Positions 1-8,452 of a stretch of DNA of 64,000 nt are shown here, in pieces. A program made the translations under genes and the position numbers. The notes beneath the pieces are model-generated. The model had not been told where the DNA came from. It was given only the letters and a program-made list of their open reading frames with translations, and ran no database searches. Source of the stretch: Pirellulales bacterium (GTDB lineage: Bacteria; Planctomycetota; Planctomycetia; Pirellulales; Thermoguttaceae); NCBI GenBank assembly GCA_016935315.1, contig JAFGRD010000150.1, positions 1 to 64,000 on the forward strand, written 5' to 3'. Positions within the stretch are counted from its first letter, which is position 1. Every line of letters starts with the position of its first letter.

Positions 1-137
1 CAAACTGCACCCGACCAGCGACCCCGTTTGGGCCCAAAACATTTCAAGAAAAACGAATTCCTGGTTCGAGCTGGCGAAGTTGGGCTAATTGCGAGCCCCA
101 TTTTTGTCTCCCCGGCAAGGTTCGTGTGGAGAACTGC

Positions 138-157
138 GCAGAGTTTGCCGATTATTC
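138..157 (+). promoter_or_regulatory. 20-bp motif shared with 11227-11246
   Basis: The sequence gcagagtttgccgattattc lies 86 bp upstream of the secretin start. Eighteen of its 20 bases match 11227-11246, which lies upstream of the Cys-rich lipoprotein gene at 11367. Both copies are on the + strand. It does not fit sigma-54 spacing (no GG/GC pair 12 bp apart), and I recognise no named binding site. It may be a promoter or operator element shared by the two genes, but this is inferred only from position and similarity. Confidence 0.4.
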
Positions 158-181
158 GCATTAAGTAGATCTTGCGCGTTC

Positions 182-206
182 GGGGTGTGGGCCGTGCGCA
201 CACCCC
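182..206 (+). other. Hairpin in the secretin 5' leader
   Basis: GGGGTGTG at 182-189 is exactly complementary to CACACCCC at 199-206, with a 9-nt loop. The stem ends 36 nt before the secretin ATG. No T-run follows, so an intrinsic terminator is unlikely. A leader structure affecting translation or mRNA stability is possible. Confidence 0.4.
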
Positions 207-242
207 TTGAAACCTTCGGGGCCGGGTAAGGGGACAATCTAA

Positions 243-3200
243 ATGACTGCTATTACAAGACTTAGGATCTTCGGACCCGCCGTGACCCGGGTTTGGGCCA
301 TCGGCGTGGGTGCGGCTTGCCTTTGGGCGCTGGCCGCTGAGACGGTCCTGTCGCAACAAACGGGGCCAGCTTACAGCCGGAGCCCCTCTCAACCTTACCA
401 GTTTGCGCAAAACGCCGTGCCGCCTGCCGCTCCGGCGCGGCCTGCTGAGCCGACACTGCTGGCCTATCCCTGCCGGCCGGGCATGGCCGCCGCCACGGCC
501 GCACGGCTTCAAGCGGAATTTGGGCAGGTGGCGAACGTTCGGATCGTCGCCGATCAGCGGACCTCTCAGATCCTGGTCATGGCTCCGGCCGATCTGCACG
601 CCCAGATCGCCGGCCGCATCAACGCGGCAGCGGCCCCCCCGGCGGTCCCCAACGGCCCACGTCCCACAGCAGCCCCCGTGGTTTCCCCCGCGCCCGCCGT
701 ACCCGAGGCAATCCGCTCGCGAGAGATACGCTTCCAGAACAAGCGTGCCGGGGAGATGGAGGCGGCCTTGGCCGAGACGCTGGGCGATCGGCTTTCGCCG
801 GCTGCCAGTCCGGCTGCCGGGATCAGGAATTATCGGGTGAATTTGCCCGGGGGACGCACGCTCGATTTGGCGATCCACCTCCAGGCCAATTTGGCGACGG
901 TTCGCGGCAGCGGCGGGGTGGTCGATTCGTGCATCCGTCTGATCGAGGCCTTGGACGGTCCCCGGCCGGCGGCCGGCGAGAGCATGCGCACCGTTTCGCT
1001 GCGGGCGACCGATCCGGCCGTCGTGCGTCGGGCGGTGGAAGCGATCCGTACCGGCGGCACCCCGGGATCGATGGTGACCATGCTGTTTCAGCAACAGCCG
1101 CCCGAAGAGGAAGACGTCGTTGCGCAACCCGTTCCGGAAAACGGCGCGCCCCCGGCGGGGCCGCCGCCCAACGGCCAGCCGCCCGGGGAGATGCAGCAGG
1201 ATCGCGGGTTGATCGGGGCCGTGCAGATCGATTGGATCGAAGGCCTCGACGTGCTGGTGATTCGCGGACACGAACGCGACGTGCAACAAGCGATGTCGAT
1301 CATCCAACAGATCGAGCAACTCAGCGCCGAGACGGTCCCCGCGGTCGAAATCTACCGGCTGCGGCACGTCGACTGCCAAGCCATAGGGGCGCTGATCGGC
1401 CCGCTGTACGACGAGGTTTTCCAGCCCCGGCAGGGAACCGTCTCGATCACACCGCTGGTCAAACCGAACGCGCTGTTGCTGGTCGGGCGGACCGAAAGCG
1501 TGCAGACGGTCATCGATCTGATCAAGCGATTGGACCTGCCCGTGGCGCCGGATACCCAGTTTCGCGTCTTTCGCCTGCGCCATGCGGCGGCCGAGACGGC
1601 CCTGACGACGATCGTCGAGTTCTTCGGAGAGGATCCGCAGGAACAAGTCGGGTTGGGGCCGCGCGTGTTGGCCGCCGCCGATTACCGCTCGAACTCATTG
1701 GTTGTCCGGGCGAGCCCCCGCGACATGGTCGAGGTGGCGGCGCTGATCGAGCGGCTCGATACGGGCAGCAGCGAGGCGGTCGACGAGATTCGCCTGTTCA
1801 AGCTGCAGAACACCCTGGCCGAAGAACTGGAGCCTATCCTGACCAACGCGATCGGTGCGCAAGGCGCCGGGCGCGGGGCCGCGGGCCAGGCCGGCGCCGG
1901 CGCAACGGCGGCCGAACAGAGATCGTCGATGCTGAAGTTCGTGACCGTCGACGCCCAAGGCCAGCAGCGTTTGAGTTCGGGCATTCTGACCGACGTGCGG
2001 ATCACGGCCGAACCGCGGGTCAATGCCCTGCTGGTTTCCGCACCCGCCGAAAGCATGGAGCTGATCCAAGCGCTGATTCGGCAACTCGACCAGCTTCCGG
2101 CCGCCGAGGCCCAAATCAAGGTCTTCACGATCGTCAACGGCGACGCCGGAGGTCTGATGGACATGCTGGACACGCTTTTCGGTCAACAGCAGGGAACCAC
2201 GACCAACCAGCCGGCGGTGCGCACCGGGGCCGTCGAGGGCGAAAGCTCGCTGGTTCCGCTGCGATTCGCCGTCGACACGCGCAGCAACAGCATCATCGCC
2301 GCAGGAACCATGGGCGACTTGCAGGTGGTCGAAGCGATCCTCTTGCGGTTGGACGAGAGCGACGTGCGGCAGCGCAAGAGCACGATCTACCGCCTGAAGA
2401 ACGCTCCGGCCCAGGACGTCGCCAACGCGATTAACGAGTTCCTGCGCAGCGAACGCCAGGTCCAGTTGATCGAACCGGGGCTGCTCAGTGCGTTCGAGCA
2501 GATCGAGCGCGAAGTGGTCGTGGTGCCGGAGATCGTCAGCAACAGCCTGATCGTCAGCGCCACGCCGCGATTCTTCGAGGAGATCGCCGACCTGGTCGAA
2601 CAACTTGACGAGCGGCCGCCGATGGTGATGATCCAAGTATTGATTGCGGAAGTGGAGCTGGACAACACCGACGAATTCGGCGTCGAATTGGGCCTGCAAG
2701 ACTCGATCCTCTTCGATCGCAGCATGCTCGGCGACCTGATCACCACCACGAATACGGAGCAAACATCGACCGCGGAGGGAATTGTCACGACGACTAACCA
2801 GATCATCCAGGCCGCCACCAACACACCCGGCTTCAGCTTCAACAACCAGACGCTCGGCAACAGCGGCAGCACGCAAGCCCTCAACGACTCCCAGGTCGTG
2901 GGCTCCCAAGGTCTCTCCCATTTTGCCGTGGGCCGGGTGAACGACGAGCTGAACTTCGGCGGGCTCGTGCTCTCGGCTTCCAGTGAAAGTGTCAGCATCC
3001 TGATCCGCGCACTGAAAGAGTGCCGGCGGCTGGAGGTCCTTGCCCGACCACAAGTGATGACGCTGGACAATCAGCCGGCGTATATCCAAGTCGGCGAGCG
3101 CGTGCCGCGGATCACCAGCGCGACGATCAGCGAGGCCGGGCAAGTCAACAGCGTTACGCTGACCGACGTCGGGCTGATCCTGGGCGTCACGCCGCGGATC

Positions 3201-4202
3201 AGCCCCGACGGCCTGGTGGTGATGGAAATCGACGCCGAAAAATCGAAGCTCGGCACGGAGGCTGAGGGCATTCCCGTCACCATCTCGGCCACCGGCGAGG
3301 TGGTCCGCTCGCCGCGGATCAAGATCACCTTGGCCCAGACGACCGTTAGCGCCGTCAGCGGCCAGACAATCGTGTTGGGCGGGCTGATCACCAAATCGAA
3401 GTTCGACGTCCACCGCAAGGTGCCCGGCTTGGGCGACCTGCCGTTGCTGGGGAGCCTGTTCCGCTACGACGCGGTGGCCACCGAGCGAAACGAACTGCTG
3501 ATCATCATGACGCCGCACGTCGTGCGCAACGAAGGCGACGCCGAGATGATCAAGCAGACCGAGACGGCGCGAATGAACTGGTGCTTGGGCGATGTGCTCG
3601 AGCTGCAGGGCGACGACCTCGGCATGCGCGATCGCAACGACGATTGGTCCGACGCGGAAACCAGTGTGGTCTATCCCGACATGAACCCGTCGGGCGAATG
3701 GACTCCGGTTCCGGAAGACGGAGCCGAAGGGCAGCCGCCGGCCGGAAACCCGTTCCAGCCCGAAATGGCTCCCACGCCGGCCGATCGACCGACGCCGAGC
3801 GACGCGTCGCCAGCGCCTGGCGGGCAGCCGACTCGTGGAGCTCGATTGCCGGGGCTAAGGCCGATGGCGGGCGCCCCAAGGGCAACGGCGCCCGGTGGTC
3901 AACAGCCGGGATCCGGGCCGTCGCCGGGCGCCGGCGGCGTCGAACAAGCGGTCTACCAGTGGCAGGGCCCGCCGCCGGCACCGTACGCTCAGGGCTATGG
4001 TCCCGCGGCGCCTCCCATGTACCAGCAGGGGCCGCATTACGGGCAGGCGCCTTACGGCCAACCACCGGCGGCGCAGCCGGTTCCCTATGGACAACCGCCG
4101 GCCGTGCAGCCGGCAGCCTACCGGCAATCGCCGGTGTACGCACCGCAGTACGCCCCAGGTTCCATGTCGCAATCACCCCAACCGCAGACGCGGCGGTATT
4201 GA
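243..4202 (+). CDS. Secretin (GspD/PilQ-type outer-membrane channel)
   Basis: This 1319-residue protein is a bacterial secretin, the multimeric outer-membrane pore used by type II secretion and type IV pilus systems. A signal peptide covers roughly residues 1-38. Repeated N-domain (NolW/KH-like) modules follow, each with an 'R-N-LLV/IV-A/S' signature such as RVNALLVSAPAESMELI and SNSLIVSATPRFFEEI. The C-terminal secretin gate spans about residues 800-1120 and includes VPRITS, QTIVLGGLI and the closing VPGLGDLPLLGSLFR and ELLIIMTPHVV. The last ~200 residues are a Pro/Gln/Gly-rich tail ending in PYGQP repeats, unusual for proteobacterial GspD and probably surface-exposed or disordered. It is about twice the usual GspD length because of extra N-modules. 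The start is supported by AAGGGGA 8 nt upstream. No other secretion gene is visible, so the rest of the system is encoded elsewhere or left of the window. Confidence 0.93.
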   Translation: MTAITRLRIFGPAVTRVWAIGVGAACLWALAAETVLSQQTGPAYSRSPSQPYQFAQNAVPPAAPARPAEPTLLAYPCRPGMAAATAARLQAEFGQVANVRIVADQRTSQILVMAPADLHAQIAGRINAAAAPPAVPNGPRPTAAPVVSPAPAVPEAIRSREIRFQNKRAGEMEAALAETLGDRLSPAASPAAGIRNYRVNLPGGRTLDLAIHLQANLATVRGSGGVVDSCIRLIEALDGPRPAAGESMRTVSLRATDPAVVRRAVEAIRTGGTPGSMVTMLFQQQPPEEEDVVAQPVPENGAPPAGPPPNGQPPGEMQQDRGLIGAVQIDWIEGLDVLVIRGHERDVQQAMSIIQQIEQLSAETVPAVEIYRLRHVDCQAIGALIGPLYDEVFQPRQGTVSITPLVKPNALLLVGRTESVQTVIDLIKRLDLPVAPDTQFRVFRLRHAAAETALTTIVEFFGEDPQEQVGLGPRVLAAADYRSNSLVVRASPRDMVEVAALIERLDTGSSEAVDEIRLFKLQNTLAEELEPILTNAIGAQGAGRGAAGQAGAGATAAEQRSSMLKFVTVDAQGQQRLSSGILTDVRITAEPRVNALLVSAPAESMELIQALIRQLDQLPAAEAQIKVFTIVNGDAGGLMDMLDTLFGQQQGTTTNQPAVRTGAVEGESSLVPLRFAVDTRSNSIIAAGTMGDLQVVEAILLRLDESDVRQRKSTIYRLKNAPAQDVANAINEFLRSERQVQLIEPGLLSAFEQIEREVVVVPEIVSNSLIVSATPRFFEEIADLVEQLDERPPMVMIQVLIAEVELDNTDEFGVELGLQDSILFDRSMLGDLITTTNTEQTSTAEGIVTTTNQIIQAATNTPGFSFNNQTLGNSGSTQALNDSQVVGSQGLSHFAVGRVNDELNFGGLVLSASSESVSILIRALKECRRLEVLARPQVMTLDNQPAYIQVGERVPRITSATISEAGQVNSVTLTDVGLILGVTPRISPDGLVVMEIDAEKSKLGTEAEGIPVTISATGEVVRSPRIKITLAQTTVSAVSGQTIVLGGLITKSKFDVHRKVPGLGDLPLLGSLFRYDAVATERNELLIIMTPHVVRNEGDAEMIKQTETARMNWCLGDVLELQGDDLGMRDRNDDWSDAETSVVYPDMNPSGEWTPVPEDGAEGQPPAGNPFQPEMAPTPADRPTPSDASPAPGGQPTRGARLPGLRPMAGAPRATAPGGQQPGSGPSPGAGGVEQAVYQWQGPPPAPYAQGYGPAAPPMYQQGPHYGQAPYGQPPAAQPVPYGQPPAVQPAAYRQSPVYAPQYAPGSMSQSPQPQTRRY

Positions 4203-4224
4203 TCCATCCAGGAAAGGAAATCGC

Positions 4225-5334
4225 ATGTCACTTGCCTTCCGACGCTTGTGCCTGACGGCGCTGGCGGCTGTTCTGGTGCCGGCCGTCGGCTGTACGCAAC
4301 TCGACGTGAACAAGCCGTTTTCCTGGCCGTTGGGGAAGAACGACGAGCCGGGAACGCCCAACAAGGTGGTGGCGATGTGGACCGACACGGTCCTCTACCA
4401 GCCAAACCTGTCTCCCACCCGAGGTTTCGGCGGCCGGTTGATGTTCTACGGGAACGACGCCGAGAAACCCATCAAGGTGGACGGCTCTCTGGTCGTCTAC
4501 GGGTTCGACGAAACCGTGGGAGAACCCGGCAAGGTCAAGCCGGATCGCAAGTACGTCTTCACCCCCGAGCAGTTGGCCAAGCACTACAGCAAGTCGGACC
4601 TCGGCCATTCCTACAGCATTTGGGTCCCTTGGGACAAGGTGGGAGGCCAGCAGAAGGAAATCAGCCTGATCGTCCGCTTCATGCCCAAACAGGGCGATCT
4701 CTTGGTGGGCAAGCAGGCGAAGTACATGTTGCCGGGCAGGAGGCCCACGGACGTCGAGCGAGCACTGGTCGGCGATGGTGCCGATCCGTCAGCCGCCGCG
4801 AGACAGGTACACACCGTCTCCTACGAACTGCCCGTGGCCGTCAACCACGTCGAATCGGCCCGAGGCGATGGGCACCAGCAGATGACAACCACGACCATCG
4901 GGATGCCGCCACGTTTCGGCGGCCGACCGCCGGTGGCCGTGTCCAACACTCCCGGAAGCGCCCTGACGGCGGGATACCCGCAAGCGGCTAGGGGTTCGGT
5001 GCCGGGGGGGCCGGCGGTTCAGCCGGGCTATCCCCAAGGATATCGGGGCCTGCCGGCCGTTCCACCGCCGCAGGCTCTGGCACAGCCGGCGTGGCAGGCT
5101 CCGGCTCCGCAGGCACCTCAGCAATCAGCAGCTCGTTCTTCACGTGCCAGATTCCCGGTTCGAGAAGAACGAGCCTCTCGGCAAGACCACGATCGTTCGC
5201 ATTGGCGACAGCGCCCCGTAGGGTTGCCGTCCCGTCCTTTACCAGCACCTCCAGTGCAGACAGCGACTGGAACCGCTGCGATCCCGTCAAACGCCGTGCC
5301 AGCGTGGTACCCACCGCCGTCGGTGGTGCAGTAG
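4225..5334 (+). CDS. Putative lipoprotein with Pro/Gln-rich tail
   Basis: The start ATG is preceded by GGAAAGGAAA. Residues 1-19 form a lipoprotein signal peptide ending in the lipobox AVGC, so the product is probably anchored in a membrane. The body (about residues 40-180) contains GFGGRLMFY and VYGFDET and looks like a conserved planctomycete protein of unknown function; I recognise no enzyme motif. The rest is Pro/Gln/Ala-rich and low in complexity, like the tail of the secretin 22 bp upstream, with which it is probably co-transcribed. The last ~115 codons lie antisense to the whole BON domain of the convergent gene. That stretch, after about residue 300, becomes Arg-rich and less natural, so the ORF may have lost its original stop and now read through. 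Confidence 0.75.
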   Translation: MSLAFRRLCLTALAAVLVPAVGCTQLDVNKPFSWPLGKNDEPGTPNKVVAMWTDTVLYQPNLSPTRGFGGRLMFYGNDAEKPIKVDGSLVVYGFDETVGEPGKVKPDRKYVFTPEQLAKHYSKSDLGHSYSIWVPWDKVGGQQKEISLIVRFMPKQGDLLVGKQAKYMLPGRRPTDVERALVGDGADPSAAARQVHTVSYELPVAVNHVESARGDGHQQMTTTTIGMPPRFGGRPPVAVSNTPGSALTAGYPQAARGSVPGGPAVQPGYPQGYRGLPAVPPPQALAQPAWQAPAPQAPQQSAARSSRARFPVREERASRQDHDRSHWRQRPVGLPSRPLPAPPVQTATGTAAIPSNAVPAWYPPPSVVQ

Positions 5335-5788
5335 GGTAGTCGAAAGCCACGCGCAGGCTCGTGCGGATGTCCGTTCTGCTCTGCCGTGCGCGACCGGCGT
5401 TGCCGCGCTGATTGGCGCCGGCGCCTCCGCGAGTTGAAAGCCCCGAGAGGGTCTGCCCCGTGGCACGGTTGCCGGCGCCGGCCTGGACGGCCCCGAGAAA
5501 GTTCTGGGCGTCGGAAGAGTCGACGCCGACGAATGCGCCCGCCTGGCGACTGCCGCGCACGAACCGGTCCGACGAATCGACCTGCCCGACGTTGGCCTGC
5601 GTCTGGCTCGCCATGCTGCCGCCGGCGCCGCCGAAAGTACGCGTGCTCTGGGTCGCGCCGCCGCCGACGGAGCGTGTGCCGAACAGCCCCTGCGAAGACG
5701 TGTCGCGGGTTACCTGTCCCCACGCGGGTGCGCAAAGGCCCACCGCGGAGAATACGACGAGCGTCAGACCGGTCACGTAAATGCGCAT
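4988..5788 (-). CDS. Secreted BON-domain protein
   Basis: The start at 5788 is chosen because AGGAGG sits 7 nt upstream of an ATG followed by a clear signal peptide (MRIYVTGLTLVVFSAVG, cleaved near AWG-Q). Residues ~25-145 are Gly/Ser/Gln-rich and low in complexity. Residues ~157-223 form a BON domain with the strand pattern GTATLRGAVAN and a following helix, then GIWHVKNEL. BON domains bind phospholipids or the envelope and are often found with secretins and OsmY-like proteins. The C-terminus is Pro/Glu-rich. The gene converges on the lipoprotein gene and overlaps its 3' end by 347 bp, with the BON domain inside the overlap. Since the BON fold is recognisable, this strand is certainly coding there. 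Confidence 0.82.
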   Translation of the reverse strand: MRIYVTGLTLVVFSAVGLCAPAWGQVTRDTSSQGLFGTRSVGGGATQSTRTFGGAGGSMASQTQANVGQVDSSDRFVRGSRQAGAFVGVDSSDAQNFLGAVQAGAGNRATGQTLSGLSTRGGAGANQRGNAGRARQSRTDIRTSLRVAFDYPTAPPTAVGTTLARRLTGSQRFQSLSALEVLVKDGTATLRGAVANANDRGLAERLVLLEPGIWHVKNELLIAEVPAEPEPATPAVPEPAAVERPAGPDILGDSPAEPPAPPAPNP

Positions 5789-5822
5789 GGTCACCCTCCT
5801 GCTTGATAGTCCCAATGTCTAT

Positions 5823-5851
5823 ATCGTATACAAATCCGCAGGAATTGCCAA
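5823..5851 (-). promoter_or_regulatory. Sigma-70-like promoter for the BON gene
   Basis: On the minus strand TTGGCA (5851-5846) and TACGAT (5828-5823) are separated by 17 bp. This matches TTGACA at 5/6 and TATAAT at 4/6. The -10 ends 35 nt before the BON ATG. The rest of 5789-6068 holds no gene I can support. Confidence 0.4.
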
Positions 5852-6068
5852 TTCGAGAAGTTTCTAGCCCGTGGCAGTTGGGCAGTGTGCCGTGTGGAGC
5901 GGTTGCGGCAAGTGACGCGGTTAGTGACTCTATGATAAACCGGCAAGCAGCGCCGTCGGAATCCTGCCCGACGCATCGGCGCCCCCCCGATCCGGCTATT
6001 CCCCAATCCGGCCATGCCTCGACCTCGCTGCTTTTCGACCCGGCTGCCCCTCGCCAGGGTGCTTGGCG

Positions 6069-7025
6069 TCAATCGGCGCCGGCTGCCAATGCCGCAACGT
6101 GGGCGACGACCGCCCGGCCCAGGTTGCACAGATCGTAGCCGCCCTCCAGCACGCTGACCAGGCGGCCGTGGGCGTGCGTTTCAGCGGCGGCGACCAGGGC
6201 TTCGGTGATCAGACCATACGACCGGGGATCCAGGGCGACGTGGGCGATCATATCGCTGCCCAGGGCGTCGAAGCCGGCGCTGAGCAGGAGGAATTCGGGG
6301 CCAAAACGATCCAGCGTCGGCAGCACCTGGTCGCGGATTGCCGCCAGGTACTCCGCTTCGCCGGAGCCGAAGCTCAGCGGCACGTTGAGCGTGAAGCCCC
6401 GGCCCGGCCCGACGCCTTCTTCTTCCACCTCGCCGCTGCCGGGAAAGGGCAGTGAGCCGGGGCGTTCGTGGAGGCTGATGTAGAAGACGTCGCGGCGCGA
6501 CTCGAAGGCGTGCTGCGTCCCGTTGCCGTGATGGACGTCGAAGTCGACGATCGCCACCCGCGACAGCCCATGCCGGCGGATCAAGTGCTCCGCGCCGAGG
6601 GCCACGTTGTTGAACAGGCAGAAGCCCATGGCCAGGTCGCGCTCGGCGTGGTGGCCCGGTGGCCGAACGGCGCAAAACGCCCGACGCACCTCGCCGGCCA
6701 TCACGGCGTCGCATGCGGCGATCACCCCGCCCGCAGCCAACGCGGCGGCGTCGTAGCTTCTCGGGCAGACCTGCGTGTCGGGCGTGCCGATGGCGGTGAA
6801 GCCCTCGTCGCACATCATCCGCACGACGTCCACGTAGGCGGGCTCGTGGACCATGGCGAGCTGCTCCGGCGTGGCCAGCCGAAACGCGATTGGCCGCATC
6901 CGCTGCAGCAGCCCGGCCTCGCGCAAGGTCTCCACGATCACCTCCAGGCGCTCGGGACGCTCGAGGTGGACGTCCTCCGTCTGGTGATCGAGAAACCGAC
7001 GATCGTAGATCCAGCCCACGGCCAT
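6069..7025 (-). CDS. Histone deacetylase family protein (AcuC/class II HDAC-like)
   Basis: A zinc-dependent deacylase of the HDAC/AcuC/acetylpolyamine amidohydrolase superfamily, about 318 residues, near the usual size. Visible motifs are RPPGHHA (tandem catalytic His), DFDVHHGNGT (zinc Asp and His, charge-relay), SAGFDA (second zinc Asp) and EGGYD near the end. The N-terminal HxxRPER-like piece (VHLERPERLE) is also typical. Substrates in bacteria range from acetylated acetyl-CoA synthetase to acetylpolyamines; nothing here tells which. I chose the ATG at 7025 (MAVGWIYD); an in-frame GTG at 7034 would add three residues. The gene is a stand-alone minus-strand unit, divergent from the + cluster at 7088. 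Confidence 0.93.
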   Translation of the reverse strand: MAVGWIYDRRFLDHQTEDVHLERPERLEVIVETLREAGLLQRMRPIAFRLATPEQLAMVHEPAYVDVVRMMCDEGFTAIGTPDTQVCPRSYDAAALAAGGVIAACDAVMAGEVRRAFCAVRPPGHHAERDLAMGFCLFNNVALGAEHLIRRHGLSRVAIVDFDVHHGNGTQHAFESRRDVFYISLHERPGSLPFPGSGEVEEEGVGPGRGFTLNVPLSFGSGEAEYLAAIRDQVLPTLDRFGPEFLLLSAGFDALGSDMIAHVALDPRSYGLITEALVAAAETHAHGRLVSVLEGGYDLCNLGRAVVAHVAALAAGAD

Positions 7026-7087
7026 TCCCGGCACCCCCGATTGCCAAGGGCCGATTGTACTGCTAGGCTGGAGTTGAGGAAAGTGCG

Positions 7088-7321
7088 ATGATTCGTCAGT
7101 GCCGTGAAGATGAATTCGAGGTGGTCTACTCCATCGTCAATGACGCGGCGGAGGCCGATTGGGCCGTGCGGTTCTATGCGAACCGCGGCTTCCGCCAGGT
7201 TTCGCCCGAGGTGAAGAACCGGCTGTTGAAGAAGTACTGGTCGATTCCCGAGCGCCAGGTCGAGACCTCCGTTGTGCTGGCCGATTCGACCTGGTGGGAG
7301 CGGCATCCGGAACGGCCGTAG
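7088..7321 (+). pseudogene. Internally deleted GNAT acetyltransferase remnant
   Basis: The 77-codon frame starts like a GNAT protein (MIRQCREDEFEVVYSIVNDA). After about residue 23 it jumps to the typical C-terminal part (WAVRFYANRGFRQVSP, then LLKKYWSIPERQVETSVVLAD). In full-length relatives as I recall them, about 90 residues lie between these parts, including the acetyl-CoA-binding Q/RxxGxG/A loop. That loop is absent here. The frame is kept across the join, so this looks like an in-frame deletion. The product cannot fold as a normal GNAT and is probably non-functional, though it could still be translated. Confidence 0.7.
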
Positions 7322-7352
7322 GAGTTCGTACGCAGAGAGATTGGACGCCGCC

Positions 7353-8384
7353 ATGGATTCGCTGCAACGCGTGATCGCCGCACTCGAGCGCCGGCAGCCC
7401 GATCGCGTGCCGCTGTTCGAGTGTGTAATCGACGCTCGGGTGATCGACGCCCTGTTGCCCGGCCGCGACTACTTTGCGTTCAACGACTGGATCGGCCTGG
7501 ACAACGTCGGCCAGAACCGCAGCTCGTGGAGCCGGGAGAACGTCGAGTTCATCGACGAAGCCAAGGGGTTGTTTCGGGACAAGTGGGGCGTGATTCGGGC
7601 GTTCGGCCCCGAGAGCACGCCGGTGCCGGTCGAGGGCCCCATCAAACGGCCCGAGGACCTGAAGACGTACCAGCCGCCCGACCCCGGTGCCGACGACGCG
7701 TTGGGCCATCTGCCCGAGGTGATCGATCGCTACCAGGGCCGCAAGGCGATCAGCGTCATCTGCCGCGACGCCTTCTTCAATCCGGCGTTTCTCCGCGGCA
7801 CCAGCCAGTTTCTGATGGACATGATCGAGCGGCCGAAGTTCGTCCACGAGTTGATCGAGGTGGCCCTGGGCTACGATATTCCCGCCATGGTCCGCATGGT
7901 CCAAGCCGGGGCCGACGTGGTCGTCTTCGGCGACGACTACGCCGACAAGAACGCCACGCTGATGTCGCCGAGGCATTTCCGCCAGTTCATTCTGCCGGGC
8001 CTGAAGCGGTGCGTCGATGCGGCCCACGACGCCGGGGCCTACGTCGTCAAACACACCGACGGCAACATCATGGGCATTATCGAGATGATCATCGACACGG
8101 GCATCGACGCCCTAAATCCCCTCGAACCGCAGGCCGGCATGGACATCGGGCTGATCAAGCAGAAATACGGCGACCGGATCGCGTTGGTGGGCAACATCGA
8201 CTGCGGTTACCTGTTGAGCCAGGCCCCGGTCGAGGAGGTTCGCCGTGTGACTCGCGAGACGATCAAGACGGCGGCCCCCGGCGGCGGCTACATGCTCTCC
8301 AGTTCCAACAGCATCCACTCCTCGGTCAAGCCGGAGAACTTCCTGGCGATGGTCGAGACGCTGCGGCAGTACGGGGAGTATTGA
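7353..8384 (+). CDS. Uroporphyrinogen decarboxylase-family protein (MtaA/methyltransferase-like)
   Basis: A 343-residue URO-D superfamily TIM barrel. The N-terminus (RVIAALERRQPDRVP) and the C-terminal glycine-rich GGGYMLSSSNSIHSSVKPEN are typical of the branch related to cobamide methyltransferases (MtaA-type) rather than heme-pathway HemE. A likely metal/substrate segment is VVKHTDGNI, followed by NPLEPQAGMD. The start at 7353 gives the natural family N-terminus; an upstream in-frame extension to 7272 has no similarity. It is the first gene of a same-strand group with an SDR (68 bp downstream) and an FAD oxidoreductase, which suggests a catabolic role, possibly demethylation. The substrate is unknown. 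Confidence 0.88.
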   Translation: MDSLQRVIAALERRQPDRVPLFECVIDARVIDALLPGRDYFAFNDWIGLDNVGQNRSSWSRENVEFIDEAKGLFRDKWGVIRAFGPESTPVPVEGPIKRPEDLKTYQPPDPGADDALGHLPEVIDRYQGRKAISVICRDAFFNPAFLRGTSQFLMDMIERPKFVHELIEVALGYDIPAMVRMVQAGADVVVFGDDYADKNATLMSPRHFRQFILPGLKRCVDAAHDAGAYVVKHTDGNIMGIIEMIIDTGIDALNPLEPQAGMDIGLIKQKYGDRIALVGNIDCGYLLSQAPVEEVRRVTRETIKTAAPGGGYMLSSSNSIHSSVKPENFLAMVETLRQYGEY

Positions 8385-8406
8385 ACAGGGAACCCGACCA
8401 TTCCTT

Positions 8407-8438
8407 GTCAGAGCGTGTCAAAGTCAGAGCGTGTCAGA
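8407..8438 (+). repeat. 16-bp tandem repeat upstream of the SDR
   Basis: Two adjacent copies of gtcagagcgtgtcaaa (8407-8422) and gtcagagcgtgtcaga (8423-8438) differ at one base. They lie between the URO-D stop and the SDR ribosome-binding site. Function unknown. Confidence 0.6.
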
Positions 8439-8452
8439 GCAGGAGAAAACGG

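Noticed and set aside
138-157. Possible sigma-54 promoter in the shared motif
   Set aside because: The GG and GC dinucleotides needed at -24/-12 are missing at 138-157 and wrongly spaced at 11227-11246.
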